64,000 nucleotides of DNA from Semisulcospira habei (lineage: Eukaryota > Mollusca > Gastropoda > Semisulcospiridae). Position numbers and translations under genes: made by a program. Location: NCBI GenBank assembly GCA_036245525.1, contig BTPG01000004.1, positions 231,692,187 to 231,756,186 on the forward strand. Reading direction: 5' to 3'. Positions 19,587-27,868 of this stretch are shown piece by piece; within the stretch, counting starts at the first letter, position 1, and each line of letters starts with the position of its first letter. A model generated the notes under the pieces. The model worked only from the letters and a program-made list of their open reading frames with translations. It was not told the DNA's origin and made no database searches.

Positions 19587-20804
19587 ATGGCAGCAGGAGG
19601 ATTTAATCATGAAGATTTTGAAATGGATGTCATGGATGCCTCAGATACCAGTATCACAGATATGACTGGAATGGTAAATACTTCTAGTATGTATCACGAA
19701 CTGTTAAAAGATAAAGTAAACTCATTTTATGACAGTGTTGGTGTCCACCCAGATGTAATAGATCCTAATCAGTTTGAATATGATAAAGGTCACTTATTTG
19801 TAAATACAGACAGAGGGAAAATAAATCTATCACATAAAAATAATCCTTATAAGTTTAGAGCATTAAGTACAATTAAAGGTGAAGTCGGTGGTAACTCTGG
19901 GTTGGCAAGGTATCTTGGAATTGGTGGGTCTCCTGTTCCCCCAAGACTTATTAGTGTGCTTCACGACACACAAACAAAGTTGCCAACAGAGCAAAATATT
20001 GAAATGGCACCAGTAACAAGTCTGCCAGAAATAGCAAACACAGTGATACAAGAAACCTCATTTACTGACGCTATGAAAACAATAGATGACCCACCTTTGT
20101 CAATGAGGGAGATTATAGGGTTGGATAAATCACTGCAGTCAATAAGAGGTGAGATGGTTAATAATGTAGCCAAACTGGGTGAACTTGATAAACACATAGA
20201 ATGAGAAAAAGAGAAACTGGCTACATCAGACAATGGGAATCTTGACACAGAAATGAAAGAAAGAATACAGCACAGATTAAATGATTTGCAGATAGAAAGA
20301 TCAGGATGATTAGAAGCGATTAGTATTGGGAGGCAAAAACTGAAAACACAGGTCAACAGGATTAGAGAAATTATTCAGAAAATACTTCACGAAGACACAA
20401 CTCTGGCTGAGAGACTTAAAACACTTTTCAGAGAACAAGGTATTACAATTGCCAGTTTAACTACTGCTCTTGGATTTATTATCAGTACTGTTGTGTTGGC
20501 TGTCTCCGGTGCTGGTGGACCCGGTGGTGGTCCACCGCCAGCCCCAACACCTCCAGCACCACCAACAGATCCAAAAGACTTACAGTCATGGGTAAAGAAA
20601 CAGTTGTCTCACATTTCAGACCTGCTTAAGAAATTGGCGCTGAAAGCAATGGACGCTTTGCCTGGCATAATTGGCACTGTTGTCAGTTGGTTGATTAGTA
20701 CTGCAGCGAAGGCAGTAGGGTTTATGGCAGAACATGTGTGGGTCTTTTTGGTTACAGCAGGAGGGTTGATGGTGGGTTATTTAATAAAACAGGAAAAGAA
20801 GTAA
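19587..20804 (+). pseudogene. 405-residue protein with coiled coil and C-terminal membrane anchor
   Basis: The gene is divergent from the capsid candidate. Element A has two in-frame TGA codons (20202 and 20307); element C has one (53475); the rest of the frame is open. Layout: acidic N terminus (EMDVMDASDTSITDMTGM), a globular region, a long Glu/Lys/Arg coiled coil (residues about 190-270), a hydrophobic segment (SLTTALGFIISTVVLAV), a Gly/Pro hinge (PGGGPPPAPTPPAPP), an amphipathic region, and a last hydrophobic segment (HVWVFLVTAGGLMVGYLI) with a basic tail. It looks like a membrane-associated virion protein. No family is recognised. The 3' end overlaps the convergent 456-residue gene by 24 nt. 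Confidence 0.75.
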
Positions 20805-22038
20805 TACCCCTAATCCAGTGAGACCTATTACCAATGCAGTTCTCTCTGTCTCATGAGTGTCAGGGGTTGGTGTTACTGGTTGTATGGGTGCCGGTGTTGG
20901 GGCTGGGGCCAGTGCCAGGGCCGGGGCCGGGGGTGTTACCGTCTGTAATGGTTTTAACAACTGTACATGTGTGGTTGTGGCCCCCAAGTTTACAGATTGA
21001 TTGAGACCTAGTTTTTGACCAACACCAGCAACAATGATTTCATTATTATAATTTGTTATTGTACCTATTTGGAGTTGAAGGTCAGATGGTAACATGTATA
21101 ACCCGATTCCAACTACAAAGTCAACTTTTGATCTGGCATATCTGAGTACGTCTTGGTAGCGCTGTATGCTAGATGGGAGATCAACTGATGAATTTACTGA
21201 ATCTTCAAGATTAGCGAGAAACTGTTTTTGTGCTTCAAATTTTCCACTTCCATTCAAAATATTTGATTTTGTTAGTGACTGTGCACCTAGTATACACCAG
21301 ACATATGTTCTGATAGACTCATTTACGCACTCCACTCCTGCTTGAGTAAACCCGTCACTCCTGTCTAAGATAAATGTGGTCCAGGCATTAGACTGTTTCT
21401 GTTCTATTGATCCTAACCAGACTTCAGATTTTGATGAGAATGAAGTGTAACCAGGGTAGTAATCTTGTGGGTATTGTCTGTGACTCAAAGCATAATACAA
21501 TGTACCCATACCATTGTGATCATCAAGTTTTTGTGTAAAGTCATACTTGGGGCTGATGTTAAACTCATTACAGATGCGTTCAAATGCTTTCATATCCATG
21601 GGGTTGTTAAACCTGTTGAAACTGGATTCAGTTTGATAATGGTGTATGCAGTTCTGACAGTATACGTCTAAGCTGGTAGTAAGTGTGGAAATGGTAAACA
21701 GACCTAATCAGTTTGTTTGAGTGATTCAAGTGGTCTGTGAATGAAACACCACAGCCTGTAGTTGAACACAGTATGGCAAAGTTGAGTTGGTTTTGAAACA
21801 TTTGTAGTGGACTTGAAGACCACTTTCTTGCAGTAGAGTCATCTGTTATTGGAGGGTTTAGGTAATGGTCAAACGGATTGGGTACTTTAACTTGAAATAG
21901 ATCTTGTTCAGACACAGCTATGTCAAGCTGATTTAGTTGAATTATTTTCTGTTCATAAGTAGGTGCAACATTGTATTTGGCATCCACATTAAATTGAAAT
22001 GCGTTTGTTGTGGTAATGGTTGGTGATTTAAATTCCAT
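20781..22038 (-). pseudogene. 456-residue membrane-anchored protein (frameshifted here)
   Basis: The intact copy is in element B (50352-51722). In A a frameshift near 21600-21630 splits it. The N-terminal about 330 residues are globular with aromatic-rich motifs (YNVAPTYEQKIIQLNQL, NPFDHYLNPPITDD, QYPQDYYPGYTSFSSK). A Pro/Thr/Ala-rich stalk precedes a C-terminal hydrophobic anchor (LVIGLTGLGVLLLFLFY). A stalked, tail-anchored architecture suggests a virion surface or membrane protein. That is inference; I recognise no family. It converges with the 405-residue gene and diverges from the next one across 23 bp. Confidence 0.75.
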
Positions 22039-22061
22039 CCTTTTTATATGAGATAATAAAA
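22039..22061. promoter_or_regulatory. Bidirectional start region, 23 bp
   Basis: This gap, reading cctttttatatgagataataaaa, separates divergent ATGs. The same arrangement recurs at 50328-50351 and 63322-63344. All contain the TAATAAAA-type leader before the ATG. Confidence 0.55.
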
Positions 22062-22760
22062 ATGTTTATTACCTTAACAAATCTTGACACAAGCAAACCA
22101 GTGTGTTTAACTAATGGGATTGATAATCGTGATGGTAACAAGTCTGTAGCTATCCATGAATTGTTCTATACTGTAAAATGGTTTAATGTAGAGGATGATA
22201 TATATAATAAAGTAAATCTTGATAATAAGAATGAAGCTTTACCGCCTGGGTATTATGACTTTTGTACTATAGCTGAATGGTTTCAAAGTAATTTTAAAAT
22301 TAAAGCAACTTTAAATCCAGCTAACCTACTTGTTACATTAGAATTTCCGACACAAAATTGGTTAAGGATTTCAGATAGATTTGCATATTTACTTGGATTT
22401 TATACTGTATAGTTCAGATAATATTGATGAAGCTCTGTTTGGTATTATAACAATGAAGACAAAAAACTTAAAATAACTGGAAAACGACCTGTCAATTTGT
22501 CAGTACATACTGTACTAAATGTTTATTTGAAAGAACTGAACACATCTGAGAATGTACACAATGGAAAGCCTTCAACTTTGTTGAGATGCTTGCCAACTGG
22601 AACTGCTCCGTATTGTGAAAGTGTAGTTGTTAGATTTCCTAATTTGCAGTTTAAGAAATTAGGTTCTAGTTTCTTTGAGTCACTAAGTATATCTGTAACT
22701 AATCAAGATGACAAACCAGTTGTTATGCATGATTTTAGTGTTGTGTTAGAAGTTAAATAA
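22062..22760 (+). pseudogene. Minor capsid (penton-like) candidate, about 232 codons, frame broken
   Basis: The first half (TSKPVCLTNGIDN, YTVKWFNV, PPGYYDFCTIAEWF) and second half (LSVHTVLNVYLKELN, CLPTGTAPYCESVV) read in one frame. They are separated by a short segment with stops (22410-22496), consistent with two compensating indels. The final strand pair, FESLSISVTNQDDKPVVMHD then FSVVLEVK, resembles the C-terminal strand pattern of Polinton minor capsid proteins. Copies are at 49625-50327 (broken) and 63345-64000 (open to the window edge). The penton-like assignment is tentative; a structure prediction of the C copy would test for a single jelly roll. Confidence 0.6.
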
Positions 22761-22779
22761 TTTTTTTTTGTTTATAAAA

Positions 22780-23655
22780 ATGAGTGGTCTTGGTCCAAAG
22801 CCTAGAATCATACCAGTTGCATGTCCGGTAACAGAGTTGAAAGATTTGGCAGATGTACAGGATTTTGAGAAGGAAGGAGAAATTGGAGAAATATATGGTT
22901 TTGAACTTGATTCAACTGGCATGTACAAGCGGAGAGTAATTGTTGACATGAAAGACGGTGAAAGACAGATTCCTAAACTTGGTCAGCTTCGTGATGTTAC
23001 TGTACCTACTCCTGTAAATAATGTGCCCTACAACTTAATACATGTGGGTAATAAATGGGTAGTTTCACCTGTGCCTGCACCACCACCCACAATTGACTGG
23101 GACATAAAGATTGAATTTATTAGTCCTTATGTATACACTGATGACGAAGGCGCCTTAGTGTTTAGGAAGGTTGTTAACTCTGGGCCGCTTATTGCAAGCC
23201 TTGTTCCAAGTTTTGGCCCAGACAACAATAGCAGAGATAAACTGAAAGTTGAAAATTATGAGAGACGGCGGTATCTTCTTACAACTAGAAAGGGAAGATC
23301 AGATACTTCTGTTGTGTTTATGCCAGCAAGCTCAGTCGTGGCTAGAGAAGCGACAATAGTATTTGAAATTATCATGAAATCTGTAACTTCTGCGAAAGAG
23401 GCAAATATAGCACAAGGAATTAAACTTATGTGGAATGAAACAGTAACAGAATCATCAAAGGTCTTTATTGCTATTACAAAAAGTAATGATGTTATTAATG
23501 TTTCGAGTAGTATTCCCGCTGTCAAGGTGGTGGTTGACAAACTAACTTTTGTTCGTCTAACTTACATAAACCTTGAACACATTGATCTTGTCGCATTTTA
23601 TTATGCTAACAAATTGTATACTTTTGAAGAGTTGCAAAATGTAATGGATGATTAA
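22780..23655 (+). CDS. 291-residue beta-rich virion protein candidate
   Basis: The start follows tttgtttataaaa, the recurrent A/T leader. The ORF is intact. The N terminus is acidic (LADVQDFEKEGEIGEIYGFELD). A Pro-rich linker (SPVPAPPPTIDWD) leads to a strand-rich C-terminal domain of about 190 residues (IKIEFISPYVYTDDEGALVF; ATIVFEIIMKSV; KVVVDKLTFVRLTYINLEHI). The counterpart in B (48733-49602) has a break near 49380-49450. A structural role is inferred from composition and location between the penton-like gene and the 231-residue membrane gene. Confidence 0.68.
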   Translation: MSGLGPKPRIIPVACPVTELKDLADVQDFEKEGEIGEIYGFELDSTGMYKRRVIVDMKDGERQIPKLGQLRDVTVPTPVNNVPYNLIHVGNKWVVSPVPAPPPTIDWDIKIEFISPYVYTDDEGALVFRKVVNSGPLIASLVPSFGPDNNSRDKLKVENYERRRYLLTTRKGRSDTSVVFMPASSVVAREATIVFEIIMKSVTSAKEANIAQGIKLMWNETVTESSKVFIAITKSNDVINVSSSIPAVKVVVDKLTFVRLTYINLEHIDLVAFYYANKLYTFEELQNVMDD

Positions 23656-23684
23656 ATAAATAAAAAAATATTTGTGAATAAAAA

Positions 23685-24380
23685 ATGGTAAACTTCTATC
23701 CGCAACTATCAACGCTTGAGCCGACTGAAACAAATGTGATGACTAAAACAACACTTGTGCCTGATCCACAGGTGACAGCTGTGCCAATTGCATCAGATAA
23801 AACATTACCAGCAGACGCATTCAGATTAAATAATATTACAGAAGCTTTAAAATATTTGGAAAGTGAAGAGGCTAGGTACTCCAGATGTAAAAGGAGGTAT
23901 AAGTCAGTATTTAATTCTGTTCAAAACACTTCTATGGCTATTGGTGCAGTTTCAGCTGGATGTTCTGTAGGGGGTATTGTTCTGTTTGCCACAGGAATTG
24001 GAAGTTTGGCTGGAATTGCAATTGAGGGTGTTAGCGTTGCTACATGCCTGGCTTGTTTTGGTTTGGAAGCCTTAAACAAAAGGTTTCACACAAAATTACA
24101 GAAACATGAAGCATTGAGTACGCTGGCTGGTGCAAAGCTGAGCAGTATGAAACTTATTATCAGTAAGGCATTAAACGATAATTATATTGATGACGAAGAA
24201 TTTAAGCGGGTCCAGGATGATTTAAATAATTACAAGAAACAAAAATCTGAAATACAGAATAAGATGCGTAGTCAATCACCCGTGAATGTTGAAGAACTTA
24301 AGGCTAGTTTTTTAGCAGAGGGAAAAAGGATAGGGTTACAGGAAACCACAGAAAAGCTACACAATCTTTTAAACAAATAA
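23685..24380 (+). CDS. 231-residue protein with central transmembrane hairpin
   Basis: The start follows aataaaaa. An N-terminal Pro/Thr-rich region leads to a cysteine-bearing charged helix (YSRCKRRYKSVFNSV). A long hydrophobic stretch at residues about 85-135 (AIGAVSAGCSVGGIVLFATG, then IAIEGVSVATCLACFG) would make one or two membrane spans. A helical C-terminal domain with EF-like acidic residues (NDNYIDDEEFKRVQDDL) and a basic coil follow. B copy: 48080-48712, frameshifted. It is probably a membrane-interacting virion or host-manipulation protein; no known domain is recognised. Confidence 0.72.
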   Translation: MVNFYPQLSTLEPTETNVMTKTTLVPDPQVTAVPIASDKTLPADAFRLNNITEALKYLESEEARYSRCKRRYKSVFNSVQNTSMAIGAVSAGCSVGGIVLFATGIGSLAGIAIEGVSVATCLACFGLEALNKRFHTKLQKHEALSTLAGAKLSSMKLIISKALNDNYIDDEEFKRVQDDLNNYKKQKSEIQNKMRSQSPVNVEELKASFLAEGKRIGLQETTEKLHNLLNK

Positions 24381-24406
24381 AAATCAGATTTGGTAATCAT
24401 TTATTA

Positions 24407-24499
24407 ATGTCATACACTTCACAGAAAAATGCCATGCCACTTACACCACTTGTGCCTGATTATTTAGCCCCATCTGCACCACCCCCAGAGTACTTCTGA
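24407..24499 (+). CDS. 30-codon micro-ORF ending PSAPPPEYF (late-domain-like)
   Basis: This short ORF is 26 nt after the 231-residue gene. Its last nine residues are PSAPPPEYF, combining PSAP (the P[T/S]AP motif that binds TSG101) with PPEY (the PPxY motif that binds NEDD4-type WW domains), overlapped as in retroviral late domains. The reverse-strand counterpart in element B (47976-48059) keeps PSAPPPEYY, although its upstream residues differ and its start is TTG. Conservation of the tail against a diverged background argues for selection. An ESCRT-recruiting role is inference; it might also be a C-terminal exon or readthrough extension of the 231-residue protein. Confidence 0.6.
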   Translation: MSYTSQKNAMPLTPLVPDYLAPSAPPPEYF

Positions 24500-24741
24500 G
24501 AAAAAAAAGTTTTTTTATTGTCCTTGTATCTTGGCAAATCTGACCGAGTAAGTTGTGACTTAAGTCAAGTTGTTGTAAGAACTTATAAGAACTTACAGTA
24601 AGTAATTAATAAGTTCTTATGATAAGTAATTAATAAGTTCTTATAGCAACTCACTTAAAGGTTACCTCTGCAGGTTCTTAAAAGTTAGTTGTAACTTGCT
24701 AGTAACGTATAAAGTTTTACTTGAGAAAATCGTGTTTCTCA
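24500..24741. promoter_or_regulatory. Right subterminal palindrome cluster
   Basis: The gap between last ORF and right TIR holds repeated TAAGAACTTATAAGAACTTA and its inverted form TAATAAGTTCTTAT (twice, spaced by about 29 bp), plus AGTTACTTG-like units. Similar aagaacttataagaactt and agttacttgtaagttg units fill the equivalent gap in element B (47761-47975). It could be a replication or transcription control region, or a termination structure. Confidence 0.5.
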
Positions 24742-25085
24742 GAAATCGACTCTGACAGGGGAGTGTGTAAAAAGTTATTAGTCTATTACAGAGCACTATA
24801 AGGATTTTGGTTTGATTTGAGAGAAACGACCGTGTGGACCTTAATGACCGTAATTAGTAATTAATTAAGGTCAACTTAAGACAATGGGTAATTGTCTTAG
24901 GGATGTTCTATTCTCGACTGGTAATGTTCATCATTTTTTAACAATGTGTGATTAGGTTTTGTCAGAAACAATAGTTAGAATCCGGGAAAAATGAAAGGTG
25001 ACATCACACGAGTGTTTTGTTATCAAAAAACGTGAAAAGATGACGTCGTTAAAAAATTCCTTGTATTGTATTTTCTTATTTCTCT
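24742..25085 (-). repeat. Element A right terminal inverted repeat
   Basis: This is the reverse complement of 5205-5547 with rare mismatches, ending cttatttctct. Directly outside is CTTATT (25086-25091), the second half of the target duplication. Confidence 0.93.
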
Positions 25086-25313
25086 CTTATTTATTTTCAT
25101 TCCACCAATGTTTTCGTAAAGAAATCAAGAAGAAGTCTTCCGACCTGGATCACGCCAGACATGACAGACGTGAAAGGAATATACATTTATACATAATAGA
25201 CTTATGACGTAATTTAAAATATTTCATGACGTTGCCGTCTCCAGTAGTGTGCCTGTTGTTTCAAACAACACTAAGTAACTTTGTAATTTAGAACGTTTGG
25301 TGATCTTTTATAG
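25086..25313 (+). repeat. Right half of the split host repeat, first part
   Basis: The region aligns with 3650-3865 (gtaaagaaatcaagaag, cttccgacc, gccagacatgac). It is interrupted at 25314 by a short retroposon and resumes at 25721. Confidence 0.75.
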
Positions 25314-25708
25314 ATTGATTGATTGATTGTAAATTGTTTAACGTCCCGACAGCAGCAAGGCTTTCGCAGGACGTGCCTGCACTGCTTGTGAAAAAAAAAA
25401 AAACCACAACAACAACAGAATATTGAATGTATGTCGCCAGCCGGTCCAATTAGATAAACCTACTACATGGGGCCTAAATAAAGCTAAGACCATTTAGCAA
25501 CACACATCCAATATCAAGAGCTACAAGCGGCGCAGACAGTAAGGAGAGTTTAAAAAAGGAAAATACAGGTGAATGGACCAAGGGTAGACAGAAAGACATG
25601 CCGCAGAATAGACGGGAAAACCCACCCTGTGGGGCTGACCAGGGTGACCCTGGGAACTAAAAAGTAGTTAACCCCACCCAAGTCCCCCAGGGCAGACCCG
25701 GGTGGGGG
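25314..25708 (-). mobile_element. Short retroposon (SINE-like), 395 bp, minus orientation
   Basis: The copy is flanked by the 12-bp duplication GATCTTTTATAG (25302-25313 and 25709-25720). On the minus strand it starts GC-rich (cccacccgggtctgccct) and ends in (TCAA)n. The same sequence lies at 60816-61211. There is no protein coding and no clear tRNA head. The paralogous empty site (about 3852) confirms the borders. Confidence 0.82.
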
Positions 25709-25720
25709 GATCTTTTATAG

Positions 25721-25858
25721 AACACAGCTGGCATCCAAGACACAAATGGCTACAAATGGTACATTAGTTGCTACAATTTGTTTTATTACCCCGGTCACAT
25801 GGTGCGGTTTGTACTAAAGAGATTGGTTTGTAACGCAGGGATGAAAACAATATTAGTT
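25721..25858 (+). repeat. Right half of the split host repeat, second part
   Basis: The region resumes the alignment with 3866-4015, ending around gcagggatgaaaacaa. Confidence 0.6.
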
Positions 25859-26031
25859 GTATTACGAGTTAGGGATTGCCAGTGGTTCTTGTGCCTCGAT
25901 GGTCCGATCAGAGAATTTATTTCTAAGATACAGGTCGAGGGCTTTACAATGGGACTTTAATCTTCGAATTAAACCCCGTGGTCGGCCCGGAGAGGTGACA
26001 CGGACCACTGGCAAAGCCTAATTCGTAATAC
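25859..26031. repeat. MITE-like element with about 40-bp inverted ends
   Basis: gtattacgagttagggattg at the left and caaagcctaattcgtaatac at the right are inverted copies with few mismatches, extending through the gccagtggt stretch. The element is non-coding. Confidence 0.65.
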
Positions 26032-26089
26032 GATTTCGTCTTTTAACTGTAAAAGTATAAATGCACGAAGGATCCCCTTGGGAGAACTT

Positions 26090-26143
26090 CCGCCGTGAGA
26101 TGGCCTTAGTCGCCTGCTCTGCGTTAAACCCAAATAATTAACT
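26090..26143 (+). repeat. Solo 3' end of an I/Nimb-type LINE or its SINE
   Basis: The stretch ccgccgtgagatggccttag through gcgttaaacccaaataa matches the 3' terminus of the LINE ending at 62712. Confidence 0.6.
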
Positions 26144-26355
26144 TTACCCTTTCAGACCTGATGCACTACAGTAGGAGATGGATCGACCATGATAATTTAA
26201 GTGTAGTGCCAGATGAGCTTTGCGACTTTCGGCTCCAAGCTGATCTGGCACTGCCCTTGAATTATGATGGTCGACCCATCTCCTGCAACTGGTGCATAGT
26301 CATTAGATGGCACCTCCAAAATTTGGGAAATACGGCCGTCGGGCTGAATGATTTA
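26138..26355. repeat. piggyBac-like foldback MITE copy
   Basis: This copy has the same body as 29608-29821: gcactacag, a hairpin centred on the gcgactttcggctc loop, atagtcattagatggc, then gtcgggctgaatgattta. The terminal TTAA is partly mutated. Confidence 0.6.
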
Positions 26356-27868
26356 AAGGGCACGCCTGAACTTTCTCAAGGCTTCAGTTCGCAAAAAAGC
26401 TTTTACTGGGATTCAGTATATATACCCATCAGACAGTGACCACCCTATTGTCCCACCAAATGCTTTCTTTCGTCCGTTCAAAGCGAAAAGAGGCCCACCG
26501 GAATCTTGTGACGGCTTACCGTGAAAAGATTGCTTCTAATAAGCGATCGTAGCTGATGTCATAACTATTCTATACGACCTTAGGTCATCTGCATAATTAT
26601 AACCAATCAGAGACAAGATGGCGGATGAACCAGCGAAGAAAACAAGAAAGACTCGCGCCGACAATGACAGACTCGGAATTGAAGAGAAGAAAGAGGAAGA
26701 GAGACAAGATACCCCTTAGTAGAATTGACATCGGACAAGGAAATATGGACATTTGGTAACGCGTAAAGCAAGAGCTTGGCTTGACCGCCCACGGCCTATA
26801 ATTTGTCCCTTTACCTGATGAATCAGTGAGTGGTCTGCGGTCTTTGTCGATCTTCCTATAGTTCCGTGAACGCTAGTGATTTTCAGAATTCATGATCTTC
26901 AGTAGAATTTATCTTTTACTGATTTCGCAAAATTTTAAACCTGTTTTATCATATAGTTACGAGCTAGTTATCACATTTGCGTTGCGTGTTTCCGAGGGGT
27001 AAAGGATCAAAGGTCAAACTAGGCACCGTAGACGCAGGCTTTGGGAGTCACTGAAATAAGCCACTCCCTCGGCAGGATCGTTACTAGTAAATACTAGTTA
27101 AGCGGAACCCGAATTATGATTTTGACAGCATAGCGAGTATGGAAGGTTTATTCTACTTTCTCGTGAAAAATGACGTCAAAGAGATGCCGGAAAACATCAG
27201 TACACGTGTACACTGACACGTGTGTACACCACAACGATGACCACGTGACCTGCAGTATTGTGATACACTGATAGTCGGCCTGGTTCTGCCTTGTGACGTA
27301 GGCTCATAAATATGCATATCAATTCAAAACATGGCCGATGCAGACCATAAACATGCGACTCGAGTACAAAAACAATACGCCCTTCAAGCGATGAATTTCG
27401 ACATGTGACATTGTACTCACATCATAAAGCTCTAAGTTAGTACACAAAGGACCCATACACATACTTAAGAGAACTTAAATTATAACGGTGTACCGGCGGA
27501 ACGTGGCTTTTATTTCGAATTTTCGCTCAAAGGTATTGTTTAACCGTTTACATTTTGAGTTATTTTTGTATGAAATTTGCACTCTAAACAGCACATAACG
27601 ATTGCATACACCCTTTTTGTGTTGCGTCACCTCCTCAGTGTTTATTTATCTAGCTTTTGTCTTTGCGCCGTTTGACTACGGTCAGTATGTACACTGTACG
27701 ATAATCGCTTGGAATTTTCAGTCGTTGATGTTATCTAACTTATCTCATTTCTGTGTTTTGTTTGGTATGCAACAATGAAAAAGTGTAACGAATCTCAAAG
27801 AAGACAATTTACATTGTCATGTGTGTACGTAATTAGCATTTTAACATTACATAAGTTTTTGTTTTCAG
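26356..27868. other. Intron DNA upstream of the last host exon
   Basis: No supported gene apart from a doubtful 33-codon ORF at 26618 (separate entry). A CCAAT motif lies at about 26603. The stretch ends with a polypyrimidine acceptor (tttttgttttcag). Confidence 0.45.
26618..26719 (+). CDS. Doubtful 33-codon ORF with strong start context
   Basis: ATG lies in an AAGATGGCG context, 18 bp after ccaatcag. The peptide is short and highly charged (ADEPAKKTRKTRADNDR then EEKKEEERQ). It could be the first exon of an alternative transcript, or chance. No homologous copy is seen in the window. Confidence 0.2.
   Translation: MADEPAKKTRKTRADNDRLGIEEKKEEERQDTP

Larger units (their letters stand above)
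5205..25085 (+). mobile_element. Element A: complete Polinton/Maverick-type virus-like transposon
   Basis: The element is 19.9 kb, or about 16.8 kb without a nested RTE retrotransposon. It has near-identical inverted ends of about 343 bp starting AGAGAAATAAG and a 6-bp target duplication. Gene order: 179aa, 159aa, 76aa, 144aa and integrase rightward; polymerase B, 125aa, ATPase and capsid candidate leftward; 405aa rightward; 456aa leftward; about 232aa, 292aa, 231aa and a 30-codon ORF rightward. Length, termini, polymerase and integrase match Polintons. The near-identity of the TIRs says insertion was fairly recent, yet polymerase, integrase, ATPase, 405aa, 456aa and the approximately 232aa gene each carry breaks. 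It lies in the intron of the host NERD-helicase-like gene, with polymerase antisense to that gene. Confidence 0.92.
5199..25091. repeat. 6-bp target site duplication CTTATT flanking element A
   Basis: CTTATT occurs at 5199-5204 and again at 25086-25091, immediately outside the terminal inverted repeats. A 6-bp duplication is the hallmark of Polinton/Maverick integration by an RVE integrase. The paralogous empty site at 3545-4015 confirms the boundaries. Confidence 0.92.

Noticed and set aside
5205..25085. Retrovirus or LTR element because of the RVE integrase
   Set aside because: There is no RT, gag or LTR of its own. Polymerase B, ATPase and TIRs with a 6-bp duplication define a Polinton.
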